Source: Cerrena zonata
Taxonomy: Eukaryota; Basidiomycota; Agaricomycetes; Polyporales; Cerrenaceae
Assembly: GCA_038087015.1 (NCBI GenBank)
Contig: JASBNA010000066.1
Location: 167,418-231,417, forward strand
DNA length: 64,000 bases
Reading direction: 5' to 3'
The translations under genes and the position numbers were made by a program. A model generated the notes under the pieces. It had not been told where the DNA came from. It ran no database searches and saw nothing but the letters and a program-made list of their open reading frames with translations. Below are positions 10,409 to 19,727 of the stretch, piece by piece (within the stretch, counting starts at the first letter, position 1; the number at the start of each line of letters is the position of its first letter).

Positions 10409-12233
10409 TTATTTGTATGAATTAGTATTTTCGAGAGTGACGGCTGAATCACGTTCAACATTCTCATCTTCACTGGCAATGTCATGAGCAGCACCATCCT
10501 TTGAGAACTTGTGAAATTTCTTTGAGAACTTGTGAAATTTCTTTGAGATCTTGTGAAATATATTTCTCCAAAAACCATCTTCACTGGCAATGTCATGATC
10601 ACTGGCAATGTCATGAGCAGCACCATCCTTTGAGATCTTGTAAAATTTATTTCTCCAAAAACCATCATCACCCAAGATTTCTTTAGCAACCAAAGTATAA
10701 CCACCCCAATATGGTAACACTTTAGTCCAAGCAATCCAATAGATAACCCCAATAGCGAAAATCAACCAGGTGACAACTGGATGAATCCAATAAGGTAAAT
10801 CTTGATAAACACTTTGTCCACCAGTAGGAGGAATATAAGGAGCAGCTACTAAATAAAGACTTGATAAAAAGAAGAAAAGAGTAATGGGGATACTTGCTTT
10901 AATTGGAGGATTCCAAGCTTCTATACCTCTAATTTTCTTGTACTGTAAATATAACAACCCACCAGAAATAGCAGCATTAACAATATTTAATGGATAGGAA
11001 ACTAAATTAAGAACAAGATTAAATCCATCACCAGCAGGAGGAGCAGTAATTGTTACGATACAAACAATCCAATGTTGAGCCAAACCAATAAACGGAGATT
11101 TGAAAGGTTTTGAAGTAGCCCAAAATCTTGAAAATGGTAGAATACCTTCTCTACCTAAAGATTGAACAATTCTACCTTGAGAAAAGATAACGGACATGAC
11201 GTTACCCAAAGCAGAAAGGGCAACAAAGACAGAAGCCGCTTTTTCGGCGGTACGACCAAAAGCATATTTGAAAAACGAAGCTGCAACAATTCTACCAGAG
11301 GAAGCAATTTCTTCAGCTGGAACAACGGCAAAATAAGCAATATTAACAAAGATATAAAGAATTGCCAATAAGATAAAAGCAGAAGGAGCGGCGACTTTCA
11401 AAAGTTTAACTGGATTTTTAACTTCACCCAAGGCATAATTAGCATTTGAATAACCAATATAAGACCAAATGACATTATATAACGCATTAACAATCCCGTA
11501 TCCACTTGGATCAGTACCTTTAAAAGCATCAACAAAATTATGAGGATCTTTAAAATCATTTGTTTTAATACCACCACCAAGGGCAACCCAACCGGTAACC
11601 GCAATGAAAAGAACAATTCCAAGTTTGAAAACCCCCAAAACATTAGCAATAAACAATCCAGCTTTAACGTTTAACCCGTTGATTAAAAAACAAAAAGTGA
11701 TAACTCCTAAACCAATACCTCTGGCATTCCAAGTACCAACCTCAACACCAGCAGCATTTAATAAGTATTCACCAACAACAACCGAATTACCGGCTGCCCA
11801 ACCCAAAAAGAAAACGTAACTAGCGTACATTGCAGTAACGAAAAACTTTGGTTTTCTATAAATATATTCCAAATAGTTTTTTTCACCACCATTTCTTGGA
11901 ATGGCAGAACCTAATTCCATATAAACCAATAACCCGGTGAATGCAATTATAGATCCAGCAGCAAAAATCAAAAAAAAGGCCCCGACTGATCCAGAAAATT
12001 CATAAATGGTTGAAGTAGTAACGAAAACACCAGCACCCAAACATCTGTTGAAAATAAGAAATGTAGGCTGAAATAAATCCAATCTCTTTGGTGTTTTTAT
12101 CAACTTGACCATAGCAGTAGCTGATTCTTGATCACTATAGTTTAACGATGCTGCATCATTAAATCCGGCTGCATCTGGTGAAGAAGCCTTTTCAGGACAC
12201 CGTCTGCTGCTTATAAAACTTACTAAACCCCAT
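10409..12233 (-). CDS. MUP1: high-affinity methionine permease Mup1
   Basis: Mup1 imports methionine and other sulfur amino acids at the plasma membrane (APC superfamily, about 12 membrane spans). Family signatures include NRCLGAGVFVTTSTIY, GGEKNYLEYIYRKPKF, YGIVNALYNVIWSYIGYSN and the C-terminal GDDGFWRN. An uninterrupted frame of 567 residues starts at ATG 12112, but the same frame stays open to about 12196 and encodes plausible cytosolic tail sequence. The best ATG is at 12233 (MGFSKFYKQQ), separated by one apparent frameshift near 12196-12205, so I place the start there. The C-terminal tail is unusual: a WRN-KISKDGAAHDIAS block is duplicated and KFHKFSK is repeated. The promoter has Cbf1-type and Met31/32-type sites. 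Identification is firm; the N-terminal 40 residues are inferred. Confidence 0.9.
10465..10672. repeat. internal duplications in the MUP1 C-terminal tail
   Basis: The segments ending CACCATCCTTTGAGA and CTCCAAAAACCATC occur twice, and an approximately 21-bp unit ending TTGTGAAATTTCTTTGAGA is tandem. All are in frame, so the tail grows without loss of the reading frame. Confidence 0.8.
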
Positions 12234-12356
12234 TGCTAAGTTTTATGAATGAAATTAGTTATTCTCCAAGCTTAAAATGAAGAAAATAACCTAGAATATA
12301 TATCAATTATTCATTTATAAGAGTCACTTTTACACTATGAACGAAATGCACCCAAA

Positions 12357-12359
<3 letters not shown>

Positions 12360-12391
<32 letters not shown>
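12360..12391. repeat. poly(A) tract of about 32 bases
   Basis: An uninterrupted A run in the MUP1 upstream region. It may be a nucleosome-excluding promoter element. Its exact length is unreliable if the assembly has homopolymer errors. Confidence 0.8.
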
Positions 12392-12393
<2 letters not shown>

Positions 12394-12503
12394 CGCCTGC
12401 AAAAACACCGTAGTTATTTTCCAACCTCTGCGACACCGGAAAAACGATTCACCTAAAGCCACGGTCGGATCTGCTTCGAACGCCTTACACATCTGGTAAC
12501 AGC

Positions 12504-12511
12504 GTCACGTG
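12504..12511. promoter_or_regulatory. Cbf1-type E-box GTCACGTG upstream of MUP1
   Basis: GTCACGTG lies about 270 bp upstream of the MUP1 start. It has the same eight bases as the site upstream of dioxygenase copy A. Confidence 0.5.
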
Positions 12512-12542
12512 CGCGTACTACAAGTCTCACCCGGCAGCACCC

Positions 12543-12567
12543 CCGTATTGCTGTTCTTGCAATACGG
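12543..12567. promoter_or_regulatory. perfect 9-bp inverted repeat with CCG...CGG ends
   Basis: CCGTATTGC and GCAATACGG are separated by seven bases. The everted CCG/CGG ends resemble half-sites of dimeric Zn2Cys6 factors. It is 30 bp from the E-box upstream of MUP1. The function is inferred. Confidence 0.45.
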
Positions 12568-12640
12568 CGATGAGCTGCCATTTCTTTTTCACTCGCTACA
12601 AAAAAAATAAAAGATTCATTTCTTTAATGCAATTGAAGCA

Positions 12641-12647
12641 GCCACAG
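12641..12647. promoter_or_regulatory. Met31/32 core GCCACAG
   Basis: The complement CTGTGGC is the Met31/32 core. It lies about 410 bp upstream of MUP1, between two E-boxes. Confidence 0.35.
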
Positions 12648-12860
12648 TGACAAGCAGAACTCCTCAGTTGGCACTGGAACCCCTGGAACCACTGGGACCA
12701 TTGGCAATTGTCTTGGAATGCAGCAGTGGGAAAAGTGTGGATTGTTGCAGGGCCCTCTTTGTTAATTAAGGCAATTTGAGTAGGCCTTGGGAAAATGTAA
12801 GTTCAACGTTCGCTGATTGAATGCGAAAAAATAATGAAGAAGAACCGGGGTTTCGTCACC

Positions 12861-12868
12861 TCACGTGA
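12861..12868. promoter_or_regulatory. palindromic E-box TCACGTGA
   Basis: A perfect Cbf1-type octamer about 630 bp upstream of MUP1. It is the second E-box in this gap. Confidence 0.35.
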
Positions 12869-14080
12869 CAAGACACCCAAACATCTTGGGTTTTGTTTGT
12901 CCGAAACAGGAAAACACAAGATTGTGGTTGCAAGAATCTAATTAAATCCATAATTAAACGGCCGCAACAATTAGAATTAGATCAATTGGAATAAAGCCTT
13001 ATGGTATTTCATGGCTTGCCCGATGCATTGCATGGAGTTCTTGCAAAAGTACGAACAAGCAGTTGATGAGCAAATCCAAGAATTGACCAATACAAGAATT
13101 GAGAAATACAAGAATTGAGAATTAGTACAAGCAGCAATTGGTGAAATACGCTAACGATTTCGTTGGTCTATGATTAGTTGTAAATAAAAGAATGTAAATC
13201 AAAAAGGTAAATCAAAAAGCAAAAAGAAGAGTCTACAGCACGATGGTTGGTCTATGATTAGTTGTAAATAAAAGAATGTAAATCAAAAAGGTAAATCAAA
13301 AAGCAAAAAGAAGAGTCTACAGCACGATGGTTTCCATTATGGTCTCCCACTAACGTACTCAGCATCGCTCTCAGCAGCTTAATAATTATTGATCGGACGG
13401 GTAATCATGCTTTATGCTGGATATGGCCGTAGACATTTTACTGAAAATTTTGGTTTGTTATGAAAACATTATTTTCAGCATCTGGGAGTTTAATGCTTCA
13501 AAAACGTGAATTTCGTGATATGGTCACTTCCGCTGCACCCAATTTGGACAACTTTGTCAGACCTTGAAGGTCTGCAGATGATGTACTGGCCTATCTATAC
13601 TGACAGGTACAATACATCATCAAATGAAGACACAAATTATATTTAAAGTTTGTGTTAATCCAGAAATGAGGCATTGTGATAATGTGCACATATATATAAA
13701 TAATTAGGCATTTCCATATTAATGGAAAATTCTTCTACTCGACGTGGGCTGTGGACCAAAGTGATGCTTCTAATTGGTTGAAGCATGGTCGACGACCTAT
13801 GGAGAGTTCTTTATATTCGGTAATAAATATTTCTATATAATATTTACAAATTGGCTTTGGATACTTAAGCTTAATCGTAATAAGTTATTTCCTCCCTTTG
13901 AATAACGTGAAAAGATTAATCTGACAGTATCGAATTAATCCACTCTACTACCAGGTATTAGTATGTATTTGACTAATGCTATTTATGCGTGTGTTATGGT
14001 CAACCGTACTAGAACCATGTATCTAATACTATTGGATACTGGTGGTTGATTATGGGCTCGATCTACCCACATAACCCGAT
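12869..14080. other. gene-poor intergenic DNA
   Basis: About 1.2 kb with no convincing gene. It contains an 84-bp tandem duplication (listed separately), small hairpins (for example CAGACCTT/AAGGTCTG near 13560 and ATGCTTC/GAAGCAT near 13770), and, at its end, a 22-bp sequence that recurs as an inverted repeat near 43.1 kb. Confidence 0.5.
13163..13330. repeat. 84-bp direct tandem duplication
   Basis: The block beginning TTGGTCTATGATTAG and ending GCACGATGG occurs twice back to back with an 84-bp period and no visible differences, implying a recent event or an assembly duplication. Confidence 0.9.
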
Positions 14081-14627
14081 AAACTTAAAAACCATTTCTC
14101 CTGACACTTTCCGGAGTTTGAGTCAGAAACAAAAATTACAAACCAAAAAACTTTCCATTAGCCACCATCTAACCCAATTTTTTCCTAGACAGCATGATCA
14201 ATTAAGAAAATTTTGGAAAACTTTTTCAAAATATTCTTTTTCCCAACTTCCTATCGATAATATTCATCTCTTCCATCTCGGGATTTACCTCTGGAAAATC
14301 TGGAATCAACAATCCTGTTCACTTTGCCACCATTCTTTTTCAACACCTATTTCAAAACACCAAGTTCTCACTCATGTGTATACCGGTTGTTCTGTTACCA
14401 GATCCCTTTGGGACTTATCAGGATGTTCCGGTTTAGATCGAACTTGGCTGCAAATTTTCGCACCTTCCAATTTAACCTTTCATTCAATTCCCAAGATAAA
14501 TAGATACCTTTACTTAGTTAAATGTTTTATTGATTTTCGACGATCTTCGTCGGCCTCTTCTGAGGTCCTCACTCGTCGGCTCATTAAAACAAAGGTATCT
14601 TTTTTCTTATCATCATATAAATTCTAA
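14081..14627 (+). pseudogene. C-terminal fragment of LINE ORF2 protein
   Basis: The frame carries a C-x2-C...H-x4-C zinc knuckle (CSLCHHSF ... THVYTGC) followed by SVTRSLWDLSG. This corresponds to the cysteine-rich end of LINE ORF2 proteins, where C..C, H....C and a trailing LW are typical. The reverse transcriptase and endonuclease domains are missing. The frame is open to the TAA at 14625-14627. Confidence 0.75.
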
Positions 14628-14793
14628 ACTCGATAAATTAATTCCATCCCCTTAATCAACTAAAGTGGTTTTTTCAAATTTTCCACTATGCACCCCCTTT
14701 TATATATCTCTATCTACTCTCTTTATCTCTATATAGTTAGTATTTAGATCAAATATATAAAAATATACGTGAAAAAAAAAAAAAAAAAAAAAA
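14081..14793 (+). mobile_element. 5'-truncated LINE-type (non-LTR) retrotransposon, copy 1
   Basis: The segment holds the last 180 or so codons of an ORF2-type protein, a 3' UTR of about 145 bp and a 22-base poly(A) tail (14772-14793). It is closely similar to the copy at 59318-60025 over its whole length, tail included; similarity starts abruptly at AAACTTAAAAACC in both. Truncation at the 5' end and a poly(A) 3' end are the signature of target-primed reverse transcription. Zorro-type L1 elements are known in Candida; the exact family is not assigned. Confidence 0.85.
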
Positions 14794-15500
14794 GATTTTG
14801 ATCCTTTTGAAAGATCAGGACTTTCGACTATCGCAGAAGCAGGAGTCAGAAAGACTTCCTGCGTTATGCAGAAAGGCTGCGAAAAAATTGGTATCTTATT
14901 GTATTTCGGCACTCAATCTCTAGCTCAAACTAAATAGTTCCTTTGGAACTCACTCCAATTAACACCAACCATCTCTATCCCACAAATTAATTCAATATGG
15001 GTTTTTTGACTAAATATGGTCTTTCATAATCTAGGTATATATCAGTAAATAGCTATAAAATATATATATTTATATGTCAAAAAAAAAAACAAACTTATTA
15101 CTTCAATTTCAACGTTTGAAACACCTCTCTGTATTATTCACTGTTAAAATAGCTGAAATTGAATTAGTTTTAACGAAATTGGGTGTTTTTTACGTACAAA
15201 ATGTTCATTCGAATCTTTACACTTACAGAAATTTCCTTTTACCTTGCATGCTACATGAATTATACCTATATTGAAGACAAGTTACAATGATGTTACTGCG
15301 AAACGTATATATCTGAACTTCTGAACTACTTGCAAGTCTACTTTATACTATATTAGGATGTCTCGCTGTGCTTACGGCTTGACTCGTAATTGATCTTCTA
15401 TGATGCACGTTATTAGATCCCAATGAAACCACTAGCCTCATTGGAATTAGTGATTTAGTACTCTGGAAGAACTACTCCAGTAATGTCATCTCAAATATAT
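14794..15500. other. intergenic between LINE copy 1 and the Gag-like gene
   Basis: No gene is recognised. A TTATATGTC(A)n motif at 15070-15091 matches one at about 61115-61137 and could be another element's 3' end. No pol sequence follows the Gag-like frame here. Confidence 0.45.
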
Positions 15501-17370
15501 TCACTCAGGGGTCAATCCAGCATTTTTTGGTCTTTTCCTATTTTTTCGTTCAACTACCTTAGTCCTACTATCATTTCGACTATCACTTTTGTGTTTGCCA
15601 GAGTCTCGGTCAACCTGTAATCTTTCAAATAAGTCTTTCCCGCTGAAATCTTCACCTATCGTATCTCTGCCAACCTGAATACTGTCAAATATATCTCTTT
15701 CGCCAAAATCTTCTTCCATTAAATCTTTCTCATTGGAGTTTCTCGATATGAAATCCCGACCATTATCATTATTCGATGGTCTTTCCAATTCCTTTGGTCT
15801 AAAGCTAATGAGTTTTGGTCTTTTATCTTTCCTCCTTGGAGTTTCTACATTGCGTCCTCGCTTATCACCTCTCTTGCTAAGTAAAAATCCTGCACGATTC
15901 TCAGCCATGGATTGTAACTCATTTAATGAATACTCTTCGAATTCTTCAGGCATAAAGTATCTCAATCTATTATCAAGACCATTCATATAAATCTCAATCT
16001 GCATCTTGGGTGAAATCTCCATTGGGCTACGTATATTGTGCGGACCCATCACCGATAGATACATATGATACTCATCAACAGTATCATTAAAGTGTCCATT
16101 GTACTCATTAATCGAGTACGCCCCTTGTCTATGTCTGAGTACTTTCCGTCTTAGAATTTGACCATAATTTGGTGGGAGATACCTATCGATAAACTTAGCT
16201 CGAAACGATACCCAGTCCAAAAGGATATTCGCCAGAAACTCCTGTTCAAGATACTCCCTGGCTTCTCTGATTGTCAATTCTCTTAGCGCATCGTTGATAC
16301 TTCCATATTTGGTTAAAAGTTCTTCTTCATGGTTATCAATATAATAAAGCCAAAATATGAAGTTTGGTGTGTATCCGTATTTATCACGCCCTGCTCCCTT
16401 AAAAGCAGGAGCTGGTTTAAAGTTTAAAACCTTCGAATTAGAATCTCTTTTTGGTGAAGTGGAACCTATATTTGAAGTAACTATCTTTATCTTATTCGAG
16501 ACCGGAGTTCTATCTTTCGGGCTTGGATTATCTGGAATTGAGTTTCTGTTCAACGTTGTATTCACTGGAGTAATTTCTCTATTTGCAGGTGTCAAATCTC
16601 TATTTGTAGGTGTCGATTCTTTGGTTACAGTATCATTCGTTATATTGCCATTCTCTGGCACATCGGCTCTACTTTCGGGTCTTGAAACTAGCCTTGGTAG
16701 AGTAAAATCTCTGTAAGCTGGGATTGGATCTGTATTTTCAAGATTTTTATCAGTAATCGAATCTCCGTTCAAATTCTCATTTGTTGAATGGGCTCCTGGA
16801 ACCAGAAATGCATTGTCCAAATTTGAGTCTCCATTTGCAGGATCTTTGTTCAAATTCGTATCTACGCTATTTGAATTTGACTCTCTTTCCATTGGTGCTA
16901 AAATACTATCCATGGATATTAGGTTTCTATCTATTGGTGCTAAGTCTCTGACTACCGGACCCAGATATATATTTGCTGGACTCGAAAGTTTATGAGCTTC
17001 TAAAGCCATTCGCTGAAGTTCCTCATTTTCATTAATGGCTTTTACAATATCATCTTTATTGGCGAGTACTTCTGTCATACGAACTTTCATTTGTTCATCC
17101 AAATCAGAAACCTTCTTAATATATGACATCGTCATTTCCTTTTCTTTGTTCATCCAAATCAGAAACCTTCTTAATATATGACATCGTCATTTCCTTTTCT
17201 TTGTTCATCCGCTCAATGGCTTCTGCAATGTGCTTCTCCATATCTTGCATCAACTGAATAGCAGTGTTGTTTATAGTATCTCTTTCTTTAGAATATTGCT
17301 GGATCAAACGTGTCACAAATCTATCACCTGGGCTTTCCGGAGTGTCACTAGGAACAAGCCGCCACTCCAT
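15501..17370 (-). CDS. LTR-retrotransposon Gag-like protein, frame broken by a 55-bp tandem duplication
   Basis: The C-terminal third has the retrotransposon Gag capsid pattern: an aromatic-rich helix region (FIFWLYYIDNHEEELLTKYG), then LLDWVSFRAKFIDRYLPPNY, a LRHRQGAYSINEYNGHFND segment and IEIYMNGLDNRLRYFM. A long Asn/Asp/Ser/Pro-rich middle separates this from an N-terminal coiled-coil-like part. No CCHC knuckle, protease, integrase or reverse transcriptase follows. ATG 17370 is the first Met in frame (MEWRLVPSDTPESPGD). The frame shifts at a 55-bp direct duplication near 17090-17209; without one copy the frame would be exactly 605 codons. It may be a remnant Ty3/gypsy-type Gag or a captured host gene. 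A long open frame with no pol argues for at least partial maintenance. Confidence 0.7.
17090..17209. repeat. 55-bp direct tandem duplication inside the Gag-like gene
   Basis: The block TTGTTCATCCAAATCAGAAA...CCTTTTCT occurs twice with a 55-bp period. Because 55 is not a multiple of three it shifts the frame, and both copies encode the same 21-residue peptide beginning MNKEKEMTMS. Confidence 0.9.
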
Positions 17371-17923
17371 GTTAGGATTCTTGCCTATTATTGAAATCAA
17401 TTTGGTCCGAGCCAATGATAGTTAATTCCCAAGAGCTATTATTCATTAAACAGCCGCCTTAACAATAAAACCTTTAAATAATTACTTGATGTATAAATCG
17501 CTATTTCTCCTTCTCTTTAAGACCTTACTTTCGGCTCAGCACAACTTAACTTGTCAATGAAAACCATTTCCCTGTGTCAGTCAATCAATCTCAAGTGAAA
17601 AAAGTGTGTTCTCATTTTTTCTCCGGACTTGATTAATCGCTCCATCAGATCCAAAACCATCTGCTTCAACCCCATTACCAATTATGATAATCAAGGCCAT
17701 CTACTTGTTTCACTTAACAAGAGTGTCAAATACGAAGCAACGAGATACTCCGCAGTAAGACTAAACATAAAGGTAAGTGAAGCTTTTATGCTTGCTCGCT
17801 TATTCGGTCAAACCTGTATCGAATTTAGCAAGCAAGCTTTTCGCAGACATATATATATATAGCATTCTTTGGATATCCTGAACCTTCAGCTGGGGGTTGA
17901 TTAATAACGGTTACAATAGAAGT
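17371..17923. other. intergenic between the Gag-like gene and PHR1
   Basis: About 550 bp without a recognised gene. It contains an inverted pair GCTTGCT/AGCAAGC (about 17790-17835) and a short (AT)n run before PHR1. Both genes' promoters must lie here. Confidence 0.4.
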
Positions 17924-19583
17924 ATGGCACCCTCGAAGAAACCAAAGTTGGAAAGACTTGCGTCTTTTTCAAGTCCCTTTTACCCTCCTACAATGACAAA
18001 AAGCACAGTCAACAATAAGTATAAGAAAGACGAAAATAAACCTTTCCATATCTTGAAAAAGACCTTGGAAGACACCCAAACAGAAAGAGAAAAGATCAAA
18101 ACCGGTAAGAATGTTGCTCATTTGTTCACCAGGGACTTTAGGCTTGGAGATAATTTTGCATTATCTCAAGCCAGCGAGTTGGCCCAAGAATCGGAGGTCC
18201 GCTTATTAGTTTATTTGTCTATTCCGAAGAAGATTTCCGTTCTCATTCAGTGAGTCCATTCCAATTGAGGTACAGATTGAAATCTCTTGAAATTGTCAAA
18301 CAGGATTTGAAGAAGAAGAATATTCCCTTGTATACCCTAAATGTCGATAAAAAGAAGGATATCAATTCTTCTATATTGAAATTTTTAAAAGATTATGAGA
18401 TTTCTCACTTGTTTGCCAATATAGAGTATGAGGTTGATGAATTGAGACAGTTCATTGACTTGACAAAGTCCTTATTGGAAAACAAGATCTCTTTCCAACC
18501 TTTCCATGATACTTGTGTGGTGAAACCAGGTGAATTGGCTACAAAGTCCAAAGGAACTCAGTATGCCGTTTTCACTCCCTGGTATCGTGCCTGGGTTGCT
18601 TACTTGGAGTCTTTGGATGATCCTTTCCCCAACTACCCTCAGCCAGAGGCCAACTCCTCAACTAAGGGTTTGGAAAAATTATTTGAATCGAAAATTCCAG
18701 AACCAAAAAGTGATTTTTATAAACTAAATGCTAAAAGTCTGGAATTTTTCGATAAGACCTGGAGTGTTGGTGAACATAATGCTGAAAAGCAGTTATTGGA
18801 TTATATAAAATCTAAAACAATTAAACTGTATGATGATTTGAGAAATGAAATTAGCACTGATGCAACCTCTCATATGAGTCGTCACTTGGCTTCGGGTACT
18901 ATCTCTTCAAGAACCTGTATAAGACTCATTTAGAAAATAACTTGGTTTCCTCTTTAGCAAAAGGTCCTTCGGGAATAACTGAATGGATTAGACAGGTTTC
19001 GTGGAGAGATTTTTACAAACATGTTATGGCAAACTGGCCTCATATTTGTATGTTTAAGCCTTTCCAAGTTGAATACGACGATATTGAATGGGAATATAAT
19101 CTTGAACATTATCAAAAATGGTGTGAAGGGAAGACAGGTTATCCAATCGTTGATGCCGCCATGAGACAATTGAATGAGACTGGGTATCTTCATAATAGAC
19201 CAAGGATGGTGGTTGCTAGTTTTTTAAGTAAGCATCTTTTAATCGATTGGAGGTGGGGTGAACGTTACTTCTTAGAACACCTAATCGATGGAGACTTTGC
19301 TTCCAATAACGGTGGCTGGGGTTTCAGTTCAGGTGTAGGAGTTGATCCGCAACCTTACTTTAGGATTTTTAACCCTTGGACCCAATCTGAGAAGTTTGAT
19401 AAGAATGGTGACTATATTAGAGAATGGGTTCCGGAATTGAGAGAGATCGACGATTCGAAAGGAATACATAACCCTTATGATCATGGATTTGAGGACGTCG
19501 CTGAAAAAAATGACTATCCCAGACCAATTGTCGATCATTCTTTTGCTAGAGAAAGAGCCTTAGAGAGATACAGAGGAGAATAA
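17924..19583 (+). CDS. PHR1: CPD photolyase (two apparent single-base deletions)
   Basis: Phr1 repairs cyclobutane pyrimidine dimers using light, FAD and an antenna pigment. The N-terminal antenna domain starts after a basic leader (VAHLFTRDFRLGDNFAL). The C-terminal FAD-binding domain has GPSGITEWIRQVSWRDFYKH, GYPIVDAAMRQL, HNRPRMVVASFLSK and DFASNNGGWGFSSGVGVDPQPYFRIFNP, the class I yeast signature. The frame breaks at 18224 and 18914, both at a CC where CCC would keep the conserved reading (for example SRTLYKTHLENN). With these allowed for, the protein is 553 residues, near the 565 of S. cerevisiae Phr1. ATG 17924 is used; the frame upstream has no earlier ATG. I treat it as one intact gene with sequence errors. 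Confidence 0.92.
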
Positions 19584-19727
19584 TTGTTTCCCAAGCTACA
19601 ACTTCTTCAACTAAATGTCATATCGAATCAGTTTTATGTATTAAATGCAAACACTTTTTTATATACTTTTATTTTGATGGAAATCAAACCTCAAATCAAA
19701 AATTTTTATGTACTATATACAATAAAC

